A DNA stretch of 64,000 nucleotides, taken from NCBI GenBank assembly GCA_032629725.1, contig JAFEVB010000001.1, positions 558,001 to 622,000 on the forward strand. The letters are read 5' to 3'. The stretch comes from Gremmenia infestans. Lineage: Eukaryota > Ascomycota > Leotiomycetes > Helotiales > Hamatocanthoscyphaceae. Every line of letters starts with the position of its first letter. The stretch's first letter is position 1. The translations under genes and the position numbers were made by a program. Under the pieces are notes generated by a model that did no database searches, was not told where the DNA came from, and was given only the letters and a program-made list of their open reading frames with translations. Below, in pieces: positions 54,436 through 64,000 of this stretch.

Positions 54436-56462
54436 TCACGACCTCTTTGATATGCTTTCATCATCCTCATCCCTTGGTAATTGCATCCCCATCATTCCCA
54501 TTATATTGCCGCCCGGTCCCGGCATCCCCGCTTGACTCTTGAAGCTTTCCAGGAGGTTCTTAGCCAAATTGAAATCTATGTTGACGTCTTCATCATCACT
54601 TTCATCTTCCCATTTGTCCTTGGCAGTCGAATCTGTTTCTTTGGCAGATTTGGTCTTCCCACTGAGGGCCGCAAGCTTACTGGGGGTTGGATCCAAATTT
54701 AACGCGCCGGCTTCGTTTAGCTCAGCCTCCATTCTCTGCATAACTTTTTGAATCTGGCTGGCCTCATCCCCGTCCTCATCATCATCATCGTCGGAGTCGA
54801 TTTCCTCAATCCTATTCTTGCCAATATTTGCAGTTGGACTCTCCGGCTTGCGTTTTGTTTCGTTGTCTTCCTCGGATGGCATGCCCATCATCTCCCTCAT
54901 CATTTTTGCAAACTCTTTCTCATCGAAGCTAACGTCCTTATCTTCATCCTCGCTATCCTCGCTATCCTCTTCGTCGTCATCAACGTCCATTTCGTCCATT
55001 TCCGCGCCATCGGGACCAGCTTCATCGTCATTTAAGAAGGCCTCAAATCGCTCAACCATCTTCTTCAGATCCGCTTGCGTTTTTGCATCACCAAATCCTG
55101 GAGGGGCCTCTGGACCAAATGTACCGGGAACACCGGACTTTTGCTTTTCCTTGGAATTTCCTTGCAACTCTCTCTCAAAATCTTCGAAATTGATATCTAG
55201 CCAAGACTCATCATCATCCTTGGCTGCATCCTTCCATGCAGCAATGTCGGAATCGGTTGGTAAATCTACGTCGCCACTTTCTAGGTCTCCAAGGATAATC
55301 TTCACCTCTCTTACTGTTCGATTATCTCCGTTCTTGGGATCCGAGAGCAGCATCTCAAAGCCGGAGGTAACTTTCATTCCTGACTCGAGCCGATTGTGTT
55401 GCATTTGCTTGAGGCCATTGGATAAAGCCTCGTTTTCGGAATGAGCTAGCTTCTCTCTCCATACAGCCGGGGGAGAAAACTGTTGTGATTTCAGTTGCGC
55501 ATATAGGACCTTTGTGAAACGTACAGAGACGCCGACAAGGTCTTCGGGAGGAAATATAAGTTTGGAAGATTTAGATTGAAGTGGCTTCATCGCAATAGGA
55601 TCGCGGAGGTAGAAAGCTTCTGTAGCTGGGGCGATGGAGGAGGGATGGTCATGCAATATATAGGCTAGTTTCCTAGGAATAACAATAATTGCATGGTGTA
55701 AAGAAGCTGTAATCTGAGTAGGGTAGTTTCGGAGTCGGTAGAATGCTTCTGCTTCAATGAGTGGCGAATGTATGAGAATGCCAGGATTCGAAGAAAGTGT
55801 CTTGAGCGCTTCCTCGAGGGTGAGAGGACGGGATATTCGGGCCGTCTCTTGGGATGAAGGAGTGACTACACTGAGTGGAATGATGCGGAGTTTATTACCA
55901 TGAATCCAGACCTTTCATTCATATTAGCAAAGATAACCAAAGAAATTAAGGCAAGGCACTTGCTTACTCTGTTCTCTGCAATCTCAGGATTTAGCCATCG
56001 AGGCAATGCATTGGCAGCTTCAATTAACAAGAACTCGCCATCCGTGTCCACAACTTTGATCCATAATTCGGGAAATTTATTGCTTAGCTCTTTGAGAATA
56101 TATACAATTAGCCATTCGTCTTCGACCGAATCGCCGTAGTTTGTAAGGCCATGAAGGTACATCAACCCTATTTTCAAGTCAGCACGAATTCTAGATAATA
56201 TGGGCAAATAAGACGCACCTTTCCCGCTTTCAACTTCCACCTGAAAGCCATCACGCTGCCAAATATATTCCTTTAACAAGCTGTCGGTAAGCTTCAAAGC
56301 TTCCTTGCGCACTGCCTCCAACCGTGCGAGTAATTCTTTCTGTGATTTGAGTTTCGAATCGATAAAGATTAACGAATATTCGACACAGTCTTCAGGGAGG
56401 CGCTTTGGGAACCCATCAAAACCATCTCCAAACCCGTTGAAATCGTCGTTTGGAGCGTCCAT
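54436..56462 (-). CDS. SGT1 / ecdysoneless family protein
   Basis: A 639-residue protein of the SGT1 (ecdysoneless, ECD) family; animal ECD binds the Prp8 splicing factor and acts in growth control, and fungal members can suppress a yeast gcr2 growth defect. This is not the HSP90 co-chaperone of the same name. Three exons: 56462-56219, 56167-55968, 55911-54436 (1920 nt). The N-terminus has PEDCVEYSLIFIDSKL, then DEWLIVYILKELSNKFPELW, DGEFLLIEAANALPRWLNPE and VWIHGNKLRIIPL, all family hallmarks. The C-terminal half is very acidic with GPEAPPGFGDAKTQADLKKM and DDDEEDSEDSEDEDKDVSFD, likely disordered, and ends in Met/Gly-rich sequence. Complete. Confidence 0.93.
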
Positions 56463-56887
56463 ATTGCGGCAATGATATTTGGGTTTGGGGAAGCCTCTAG
56501 ATGGAAACTCTGAACCAACCTAGTTCTGAGCGAACACTGTTGATATTTAAGTGGCTTGTAAATGGGTTCTTCTGTCAATAGCCTATACTTGAAGTGTGAT
56601 GTGGTGTGTTGTGTTACGCTGGTGGGGTACCTATGAGGCTGAACAATTTTTGAGATGTGAAGCTTGGACCAAGCGCTAGGGAAATACCACGCGCTAACAC
56701 AAATACGGATTCAAGTAAACAAGAACCACAGAACGCGTCTGTACAAATGCCAACGACTTCTCCGACGGACTTTATTGCATTTGCCCTGGAGTTAATGGCT
56801 GCGAACGGCCGATTTGCATTCTCAGGGCATTAATTCATTATTATTTTGCATTTCAACTGATCTACAGAAGCTCTACCCATCTCCAAG
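56463..56887. promoter_or_regulatory. Divergent promoter, SGT1 / PCP1
   Basis: 425 bp between two start codons on opposite strands. An ACGCG motif lies at 56733-56737, but it is not a full MCB. No TATA or other site stands out. Confidence 0.4.
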
Positions 56888-59800
56888 ATGGTGCAAGCCG
56901 GAATTGGAGGGCTGGACACGCCTCGAACAAACCTGGGGGATGCGACCTACCTTTCGACTCAGAGGCTTGATTTTGACTTATCAGCAGAACAATCCTTCCA
57001 ATCGCCCTCCAAAGATAACAACAACCTTATACAACAATTACAAAATGGTCGGCGCGGCGGCGCGATCAACCTACGAACACCACGAAGTCGCGTTGCTCTC
57101 AGTGACAGGAAAAATCTTCCTGGCGGAGGAGAATTCACGCCTTTACTCAAGAGTGCTACGAGAAACAGCGCGCGACGTAATGGCAAAGAGAATGCTCACC
57201 AAACACCTGCAATTCTTAGGTCTGGGAGTTTGGACAACATCCCCGAGGATCTCAGCCCATTACCTGCAAGCTCGTTCTATGGTGGCTCTCGAAATGGAAC
57301 ATATCTGGACAATACAACCATACCTCAAATGGACAGCAGCAGTAGCGCGTCAACACCCATGGCCTTGCTACCACGACGGAATGAAGGGCCCGGAGTTTTA
57401 CAGGATGGCAATCAACTGTCCCTGCGAGAACAGGAAAACGTCATTGACAAGATTGAGAAGGAAAACTTTGGTCTGAAGTTGAAGATCCATTTCTTGGAAG
57501 AAGCTCTACGGAAAGCGGGCCCGGGTTTTAGTGAGGCAGCTCTCAAGGAGAATACCGAGCTCAAGGTCGACAAGGTCACTATGCAAAGAGAATTAACGCG
57601 ATATCGGAAGACACTGGGTTCTGCAGAACGCGATGTGGAACTTTACCGACAACAGATTCTGGAAATGCAGCAGAAGGTGAAGCTGAAACATGCCGACGAG
57701 GGCCAGCGACAAGAACTGGATCGCCTTCGGCACGCGCTTGAAGATAAGGAAGCCGAAATCAATACGCTTAAGCTTCAGGAAAACCAATTTGATGATGTAC
57801 AAGATAAAGTTCATGATCTGGAAGCTGAAGTACGAGAAAAGAACCGGTTAATTGACGACCGTGAGGATGAGGTGGACAACCTAAAGGATGAGCTTGAGAA
57901 GCAGTCTGGGACTATTTCGAAGTTGGAAGAAACAGTGAAAGAATCTCGGCGCAGAGAGGTAGAATTGGAGGAGCAGGCTCAGGGTGAAGAGGAACTTGAA
58001 GATGCGAGAGAGACCATTCAGGAACTGGAGAGTGATTTGAAGCGTCTTAGGGACGAGCTCGAGGATGTGAAGGAGGATAGGACCGAAGCAGTGAAGGAAA
58101 AGGAGCACGCACAAGCAGATCTTGAAGAACTCCAAGAGGAGATGGCAAATAAGTCTATTAATCCAAAGGGTCTAAGCCGGCAACTTGAGGAGAAAGCACA
58201 TCGTCTGCAGAATGACCTCGAGAACCTCAGGGAGAAACACGTCGCTCTGGAAGAAGACCACGCCGACAGAGTCCGCGATATTAAGAAGCTGCAAGACAGA
58301 ATCGAGGAAGTGAAGCAAGATAGCGAAGTCCAAGAGCAGAAACTCAAGGACAGGCTTGACATCTTCCAAAGCGAAAAGCGACAGGTCTCTCAGGAGCGGG
58401 AAACATTCTCGAGGCAACTCGATACCATTCAGAAAGAACTTTTGCACAAAGATGACGAGAAGAATCTCCTCCAAAGTCGCCACGACGCCCTCACGCAAGA
58501 ATCAGCTGGCCTTCAGAAGGATCTTGCGAAATTCAAAAAGGTTATTGAAGACTTGGAGGATAAATTAGATCACGAAAAGACACTGGCTCTTAGCAACGAG
58601 CGAGATGTCAGGGATGAATACAAGGGGGAAATAGACCGACTCAATGATGTAATCGAAGATCTTCGCGCTGAGATTCGAGAGAAGGAGCGTTTACACGACA
58701 ACGATGCCGACAAATGGGATAGCGAGCGACGGAACCTGGAATCTGAGCGAGATATGGCCGATGAGAAGGCCGCTGGGCTGCAACGTACTATCGACCGACT
58801 CCAGGAAGCCGAAGGTACGTTATCTAGTAAGGAGGTGAAGCTTCAAGAAGCTCTCAAAAGCGAAAATGATAGGCACAAGAGTCAAGAAGCAATCTTGAGT
58901 CGGCAAATTGAGGAGCTCAATGAGGACGTCGCAGCTCGTCGGAATGCTCTTGAGCAGGTGAGATCTGACTTGGCTGATACTGAAGAGGAGCTCCGCCTCA
59001 GCCAAAGGGAGCAAAAATTATTGGCTGAAAAGGTTGAGGGTCTGGAGGATGAGGTCGAAATTCTCCAAACAGCCTTGGATGACGAAAGCGAGCAAGCCCA
59101 CCAAGAAATTTCCGCTGCCAAACAGGAAGCCGACAACCTCCGGAGGCAGTTACAATCATTAAAACTAGATCTTTCACGAGCCGAATCTGCGACTACTGCA
59201 GCAAAGGCTGAAATTGAGGCTTTCCATGCCAATGTAGAAGCTGGCGAAGGTAGCCAGGCGCAACTGAGCTCCGTCCTTAGAGATGTCGAATCTCAATTGG
59301 GGAAGATCAGACAGGACAAACAAAGTCTACAAGACCAACTAGCAGGCATGAATGTCGAGATGCACTCCCTTAGACTATCCAAAGCCGAAGCGGAAGCAGA
59401 GCGCGACGAAATACAGACGCAACTTAAATCTATCAAGCAGCAAGAGGACGAAACTTTCCGCCTTGACCAAGAAAAAATCGATCTTCGAACGGCCAAGATG
59501 AAGCTTGATGCTGAAGTCCGTCGCCTGCGTGAAGAGAACAAGACGGCTTTAGCCCAGCAGCAGACGGTAGAAAGCGAACTCCGAAACGAAATTGATCGTG
59601 CTAGTTCTGAGGAGGCACGCTTGTCATCCGAGATTCATGACCTCCAACGAATTCTCAGGGGCTCTTCGGAGAAAAGAGAACTTGCACTTGCGAAGAAGGC
59701 GATCCAGAAGCTCGAAGAACGAGTTGCTGAACTGGAAACCCAGATTGAAGCTGGTGAGAACCAGGCTGAAGCTACGCATGAGCTCTCAATTATCCGCCAT

Positions 59801-61135
59801 GATCTCTCAACAGCTCGTCAAAAGGAAACCGAATTTCTTCAACGAGAGGCTGCCCAGAAAGATATCCTCCGTGGTCTTAAACGTCAGATCTCAGAACTGG
59901 AGCGTAAAGCCCATGATGCTGAAATCTCGCGCTTGGAGGTTTCTTCACCGCGCTCCTCCGTCAATGGATCAGCCCGAAAGTCAGAGGTCATCGAAGTTCG
60001 GGCTCAACTTGCTTCTACGCATCAAAGCCTGAAGGAAGTGCGATCACAACTCAAAAATGCCGAAAAAGAGGCTGGCCGCAAGATCAATGCTGCCAATATT
60101 GAGCTTCAAGCTCAATTGGAAGCCTGGGAATCAGAGCGTGACCATCTGGAACGATCACTGGATCAAGCACAACTTGCGGTTGACGAACTTACGGCCAAGA
60201 ACACTACCTCAGAAGCAACAGTTACAAGACTCCGGAGCAAGATTGATCGTCTTGAGAAGGCTCTTCAAGCTGAACGCCAAAATAGCGGCGAGGACCGTAC
60301 TATGGCTCTTGAACGCCGAGATCTTCACGACATGCTCCGTGAGACTCAAGTCCAAGTCGAGACCCTTGAGATCGTTGTCAAAGAGCGCGAAGCACACATC
60401 CAATCTATCTCAGCGGTCGAATCCCAGCTACGTTCTCAACTAAAGCGAGTGCGGGAAGAGCGATCAACATACAAATCAAAAGCTACCTCAGCCCAAGAAG
60501 ATCTCAAGAAGTGGGAGCGAAAGTTCCGCTTCGCTCAGGCGGCTTGGGAAGCCGAGAAGAAAACTCTGACCCGCGGCGTGAGATTCGCCAATACGTCCAT
60601 GTCAACAAACGGAAACGATGGATCTGAGCTCGCGGTCGTGAAGAAGGCCCTGGCGGAGCGAGAGCACCAGCACGAGAAGGAGATGAGAGGCGTGGCGCTG
60701 CAAGTAGAGTGGTTGAGAGCGCGCTGCCGCCGCGAGGAGACGTTCAGGGCTTGTGCAGCGTTTGCGAAGAAATATATGGCTTTGGAAATCGAGCTGTATC
60801 AAGCTTGGTAAGTTTGCCCTATATTTCCTCCTTCCTTAGACCTTAGACCTCAAAACTAACACCTCCACAGTAACAAAGCAGATCTCAAGCTCCTAAGCTC
60901 GACGGGTATCACGTTCGCCCCGAAGCCGAAGAAGAGGCCTACGCTGCGCATGGTGGCCCAGGCCGTCCGGTCTACGATCCGCATGAAGATGGGTGCTGCG
61001 AAGTGGAAGGAGAGCACGAATATCCATGACCGGCTTGTAGCGCAGGAGCAGAAGCAGGAGCGTGAGGCCAAGGAAAAGCAATTGAGAGCAGAAGTAAGGG
61101 AGAAGTTGGGTCGGGAAAACAGGCAGCTTCCTTGA
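56888..61135 (+). CDS. Spindle pole body protein, Pcp1/PcpA (pericentrin) type
   Basis: A 1394-residue coiled-coil protein in two exons: 56888-60807 and 60871-61135 (4185 nt). Fungal Pcp1/PcpA/Spc110 sits at the nuclear face of the spindle pole body and recruits the gamma-tubulin complex. After a Ser/Thr-Pro-rich leader (residues 1-170) comes the centrosomin motif CM1, LSLREQENVIDKIEKENFGL followed by KLKIHFLEEALRK, the gamma-tubulin-complex binding site. Nearly 1000 residues of heptad coiled coil follow. The C-terminus is PACT-like: VEWLRARCRREETFR, FAKKYMALEIELYQA and LRMVAQAVRSTIRMKMGAAK, the part that anchors pericentrin proteins through calmodulin. The intron near the 3' end falls within the PACT region. 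Mto1/ApsB also has CM1 but lacks such a PACT end, so I favour Pcp1. Confidence 0.9.
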
Positions 61136-61520
61136 GTTTTGCATCGTTGAATCATATCACTGACTGTTGCGACGTTTTGTTTTGGTTTTTGGAAGGAATT
61201 GGAGTTTGATGCGAGTAAATATGGCATTGGCATGAACAGGAGCGTTTGGGTTATTTATCATTACGGTCTTTGGGTTGGCTGGGATGGAGTGTTTGTTTTA
61301 GTGTTTGTGTTTGACTGCATGGATATGAATATGGATATGAATACCAGCGATGATTCTCAACGCATTTCCTGAATTCATGAATTTACATAACTATCATTAC
61401 CCTGAAGTCATTTCCGTGCCCATGACTGATGCTAATACCTCCCTCCCTACCTGTCGTTAATACTAACTGTGGTGTTATGCTTTGTTCCTCGCAAATTTGA
61501 CGCCGATCCCCCCGATGTAT
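61136..61520. other. Convergent 3' spacer
   Basis: 385 bp between the 3' ends of the spindle-pole gene and the metacaspase gene. It includes a short GGATATGAATAT repeat near 61319-61341. No gene seen. Confidence 0.45.
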
Positions 61521-63358
61521 TTACATGACGAAAAGTAGATTGGTGTCTGTGTGACATGTTAATAAACGGGCGAGAGAAGAAAGGTAAGGTGGGCAAGGCC
61601 TACTCAATGGATGACTAGAAGAGAGTTGCGGCTTCTGGGTGTATTTTGTAGCGAGCTCGTCACGGATGCTGTTCAACAGCTGGACGTAGCTTTGCTGAGG
61701 GTTCTTCTTCATAGCGGTGATGAAGGCCCAAGACATGGCGCCGGTAGCCTGTGCGGCAATAGTTGCATCGGCCCTATTAACATCTCGTTAGCGGATTCTC
61801 GTCGAGGTCTAACTTGACGAATATGCTAGAACACCTGACGGGGATCACCCAGGTGACCCAACGTGACTCGCAGCTCTAAGCCTACGTCTTAGCCATACTT
61901 GGCCAGTGGCGTAGTCTTAGAGCTTCTAATAGGTACAAAAAGGACGGAAAATGCAGCTAATAATAATACACAAAGTTGTGGCCCGGGAAATTGCCCGACA
62001 TCACTCTGTGGTATCCGAACGCCAACGCTATTGTTCCGAAAGAAAAAGAAAAAAGCGCCCTATTTTGCCCATTCCCATATGTACGAATCGGATTCTCAAG
62101 AGTTTACAAAAGGGTATACATACGAAGTCTGATCATCTTTACTTCCTGACCACATTATGACATCGGCCGGCGATGTCTTGGTTGCAAGAGTCTTGTTGTA
62201 CGCGTCATCGCCAGTTGTGGCTTTCTTGAAGAAACCCATCAAGTTGCTGGCCACACCGCCAAGATCACCTTGACTGTATGATGAGATGGCGCTAAGGAGA
62301 CCTTGTCCAGCTTCCTTTGCCAAGTTGGGCTCCTTGAGAACACCTTGGGTGGAGTAGATATACGGCAGATCCAGAGCAGTTCCGGAATGGCAGGAATCGA
62401 AGATTGCAGTCAGTCGCACACCGGGTTGCAGTTGTGTTACCATGATTCTATGCATTTCGTCATCGACAATGTGTCCCACCTGTCTGAAGTCTACAGGGTA
62501 GATAACCTCATCATATCCGTCCTCCTCGTCGCCATCGAGGTCTTTGGTTTGGCCACCGTGACCTATGATAATGTTAACAATTGTAATCATGAGGGTGAAA
62601 ACAAATTAGTGGCCTACCTGAATAATGAAAGAACAAAGAGTCATTGGGACGAGCGTCCTTGACCAACCAGTGCATTGCCCTTAATATGTTCTGCTTCGTA
62701 GGTTGACTCATTGGGTTCTGCTGGTCATCTGTAAGAAGAACCATATCGTCTCTCTGGTAACCGAAATTCTCGTGCAAAAACGCTGACATGTTCTTCACAT
62801 CATTGATACATCCTCGCAATTGCCCTCTTTGTCCAAAATAGTTGATCCCAATCAATAGGGCCTTCCGTTTTCCCGTACACGCCGAATACTGGAAAGCATA
62901 GCCTTGTGGTGCACCCTGGCCGAAGTTTTGCATGCCGGATGGAGGGGGAGGCGGGGCTTGATGGTTGCCGTTCACATAACCGTTCGAGTTCACCGAGGGC
63001 ATTGGTGCTAGCAGACAATTAGCTTTTCAAATAGTCCAAATGTGCCCAAATCTGTCACATACGAGGTCTACCATATTGTGGGGCATTTGGCGGAACACCA
63101 TTGTAGCCGCCATACTGCTGTGGGGGAGGTTGGGAGTAGCCATAAGGCTGTTGAGGCGGCGGAGGTTGCTGGTAGCCATAGCCTCCTTGCTGTGGAGGAG
63201 GAGGCCCGTAGTTTTGCTGAGGACTGGAATTATTAGCATTAATACTCGGAACGGAGGAGCCTCGAATCCTACGGGTAGTAGTTTGGCTGGGGTGGGTACT
63301 GCTGAGGAGGTGGTCCTCCGTATCCTCCGTTGTATCCAGATCCTGGGTAACCTGACAT
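61521..63358 (-). CDS. Metacaspase (type I), clan CD cysteine protease
   Basis: A 423-residue type I metacaspase, a Ca2+-dependent Arg/Lys-specific protease linked to stress, ageing and aggregate clearance in fungi. Six exons: 63358-63273, 63223-63063, 63007-62618, 62562-62124, 61773-61604, 61546-61521 (1272 nt). The first 110 residues are a Gly/Pro/Gln/Tyr-rich prodomain (QQGGYGYQQPPPPQQP), typical of this type. The p20 domain opens KRKALLIGINYFGQRGQLRG; the catalytic His is in HYSGHGGQ, across an intron, and the catalytic Cys in FDSCHSGTALDLPY. The substrate-pocket Asp in DEEDGYDEVIYPVD is kept, and DVIMWSGSKDDQTSAD precedes the p10 part. It ends SSSHPLNTNLLFVM, with the last 8 residues on a 26-nt exon. 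Confidence 0.97.
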
Positions 63359-64000
63359 ATCTTCTCGTTGTATGTTTCCACGGAGGAGGGGGGTAGAGCG
63401 GGTATGTATTGGTTATCGGCTTGACGCCGAGGGGCGCTTCGGGCTGACGTTGAAAATCTCTTCGGGGCTGGATTCTCGAGATGCGGACCTGATCCTGAGA
63501 TAAACCTTGAACAAAGAGGAGCAACAGGAAGCTTTATAGCTTGTGGTCTATCGAATTTCCACGATAACGTGGGGCAGGGGAGGGGGAAAAGAGCTTGGAC
63601 AGTGATGTCGTGGATCACTTTAGCGCGGACGTTTTAGAGATAGGTGGTCAGGTAGTGTTCTGTAGCTCCGGGGGAGAGCTAAGAGGAAGGGCTGAGTATG
63701 TAGGTACGTGGATGTATTTGACGATGGGTGAAGCCAAGAAAACTCTTATTTTGCTGGGGTTGGTACCTAGTGGTGGAGGTGGTGGTGGTGTCTGGACTCT
63801 GGAATGGGTGAGAGTTTGGAGCGGTGCGGTGCGGTGCCGGAAAAGAGGAGGAGACGTTAGCGGCGATGCGATGAGTTACGTACGGAGGTACAGTACGGAG
63901 TTATCCAGGCCAGGATGACTCGCTTAAATTGACCATTACATTACATTACACTACAATAGAACCTCTGCAACTCTACTCTTTAACTACCTACCTACCTACC
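63359..64000. other. Upstream region of the metacaspase gene, right edge
   Basis: No gene is supported. Near 63750-63795 is a GGTGGAGGTGGTGGTGG tract, two TACGGAG words lie at 63881-63887 and 63894-63900, and the window ends in ATTACATTACATTACA and CTAC-repeat microsatellites (about 63934-64000). Confidence 0.5.

Noticed and set aside
1..64000. CRISPR array, operon, biosynthetic gene cluster or defence island
   Set aside because: None fits: the DNA is fungal, genes are intron-rich and on mixed strands, no direct-repeat/spacer array is present, and no backbone enzyme (PKS, NRPS, terpene synthase) or NLR-type gene is seen.

Overview
The window is nuclear DNA of a filamentous ascomycete (Pezizomycotina). 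The signs are genes broken by many short introns (mostly 48-100 nt, GTAAGT/GTATGT-like donors, CTAAC/CTAAT branch sites), filamentous-fungal families (Zn2Cys6 regulator, Skn7, AIM9-like kinase, MAPEG protein, SUN-type neighbours absent), a lone dispersed 5S rRNA gene, and intergenic TACTCCGTA/TACGGAGTA words. A leotiomycete (Helotiales-like) origin is my guess from the protein flavour only. I rebuilt 25 protein genes by joining exons by eye; for every multi-exon model the summed coding length is a multiple of three and ends in one stop, which is the main internal check.

Layout. 0.7-1.4 kb: MAPEG protein. 1.7-3.6 kb: remnant of a Helitron with its helicase core deleted. 4.0-8.8 kb: AIM9-like phosphotransferase and a ferric reductase. 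9.0-14.4 kb: prefoldin subunit 3, Sec14 and eIF2B-epsilon. 15.2-20.3 kb: the stress regulator Skn7, a 2.4 kb gene-free stretch, and a DUF167 protein. 20.5-27 kb: HAD 'Swiss Army Knife' protein with an RGG tail, a mitochondrial carrier, a small membrane protein, and RAD54 with an MCB box in its promoter. 28.3-35 kb: a conserved fungal unknown, SURF6/Rrp14 and Vps74. 35.4-37.4 kb: mitochondrial acyl carrier protein and the 23 kDa complex I subunit, divergent from one CCAAT-rich promoter. 37.8-42.4 kb: a more variable patch with a BTB gene, a decayed BTB relative and an F-box-like protein. 42.8 kb: 5S rRNA. 43-51 kb: Zn2Cys6 factor, a PIF1 helicase fused to an RNase H1-type hybrid-binding domain, and TAN1. 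53-63.4 kb: APH-like protein, SGT1/ecdysoneless, a Pcp1/pericentrin-type spindle-pole protein, and a metacaspase.

Most of the window is conserved housekeeping sequence: translation control, tubulin/actin folding, Golgi trafficking, ribosome assembly, recombination, respiration and spindle-pole function. There is no biosynthetic cluster, no CRISPR array and no operon. The parts that best repay a second look are the hybrid-binding-domain/PIF1 fusion (46.5-49.2 kb), the complex I divergent pair with four CCAAT boxes, the internally deleted Helitron, the tiny coding exons (8-26 nt), and a 12-base intergenic word (CTACTCCGTAGA) repeated in the two orientations.
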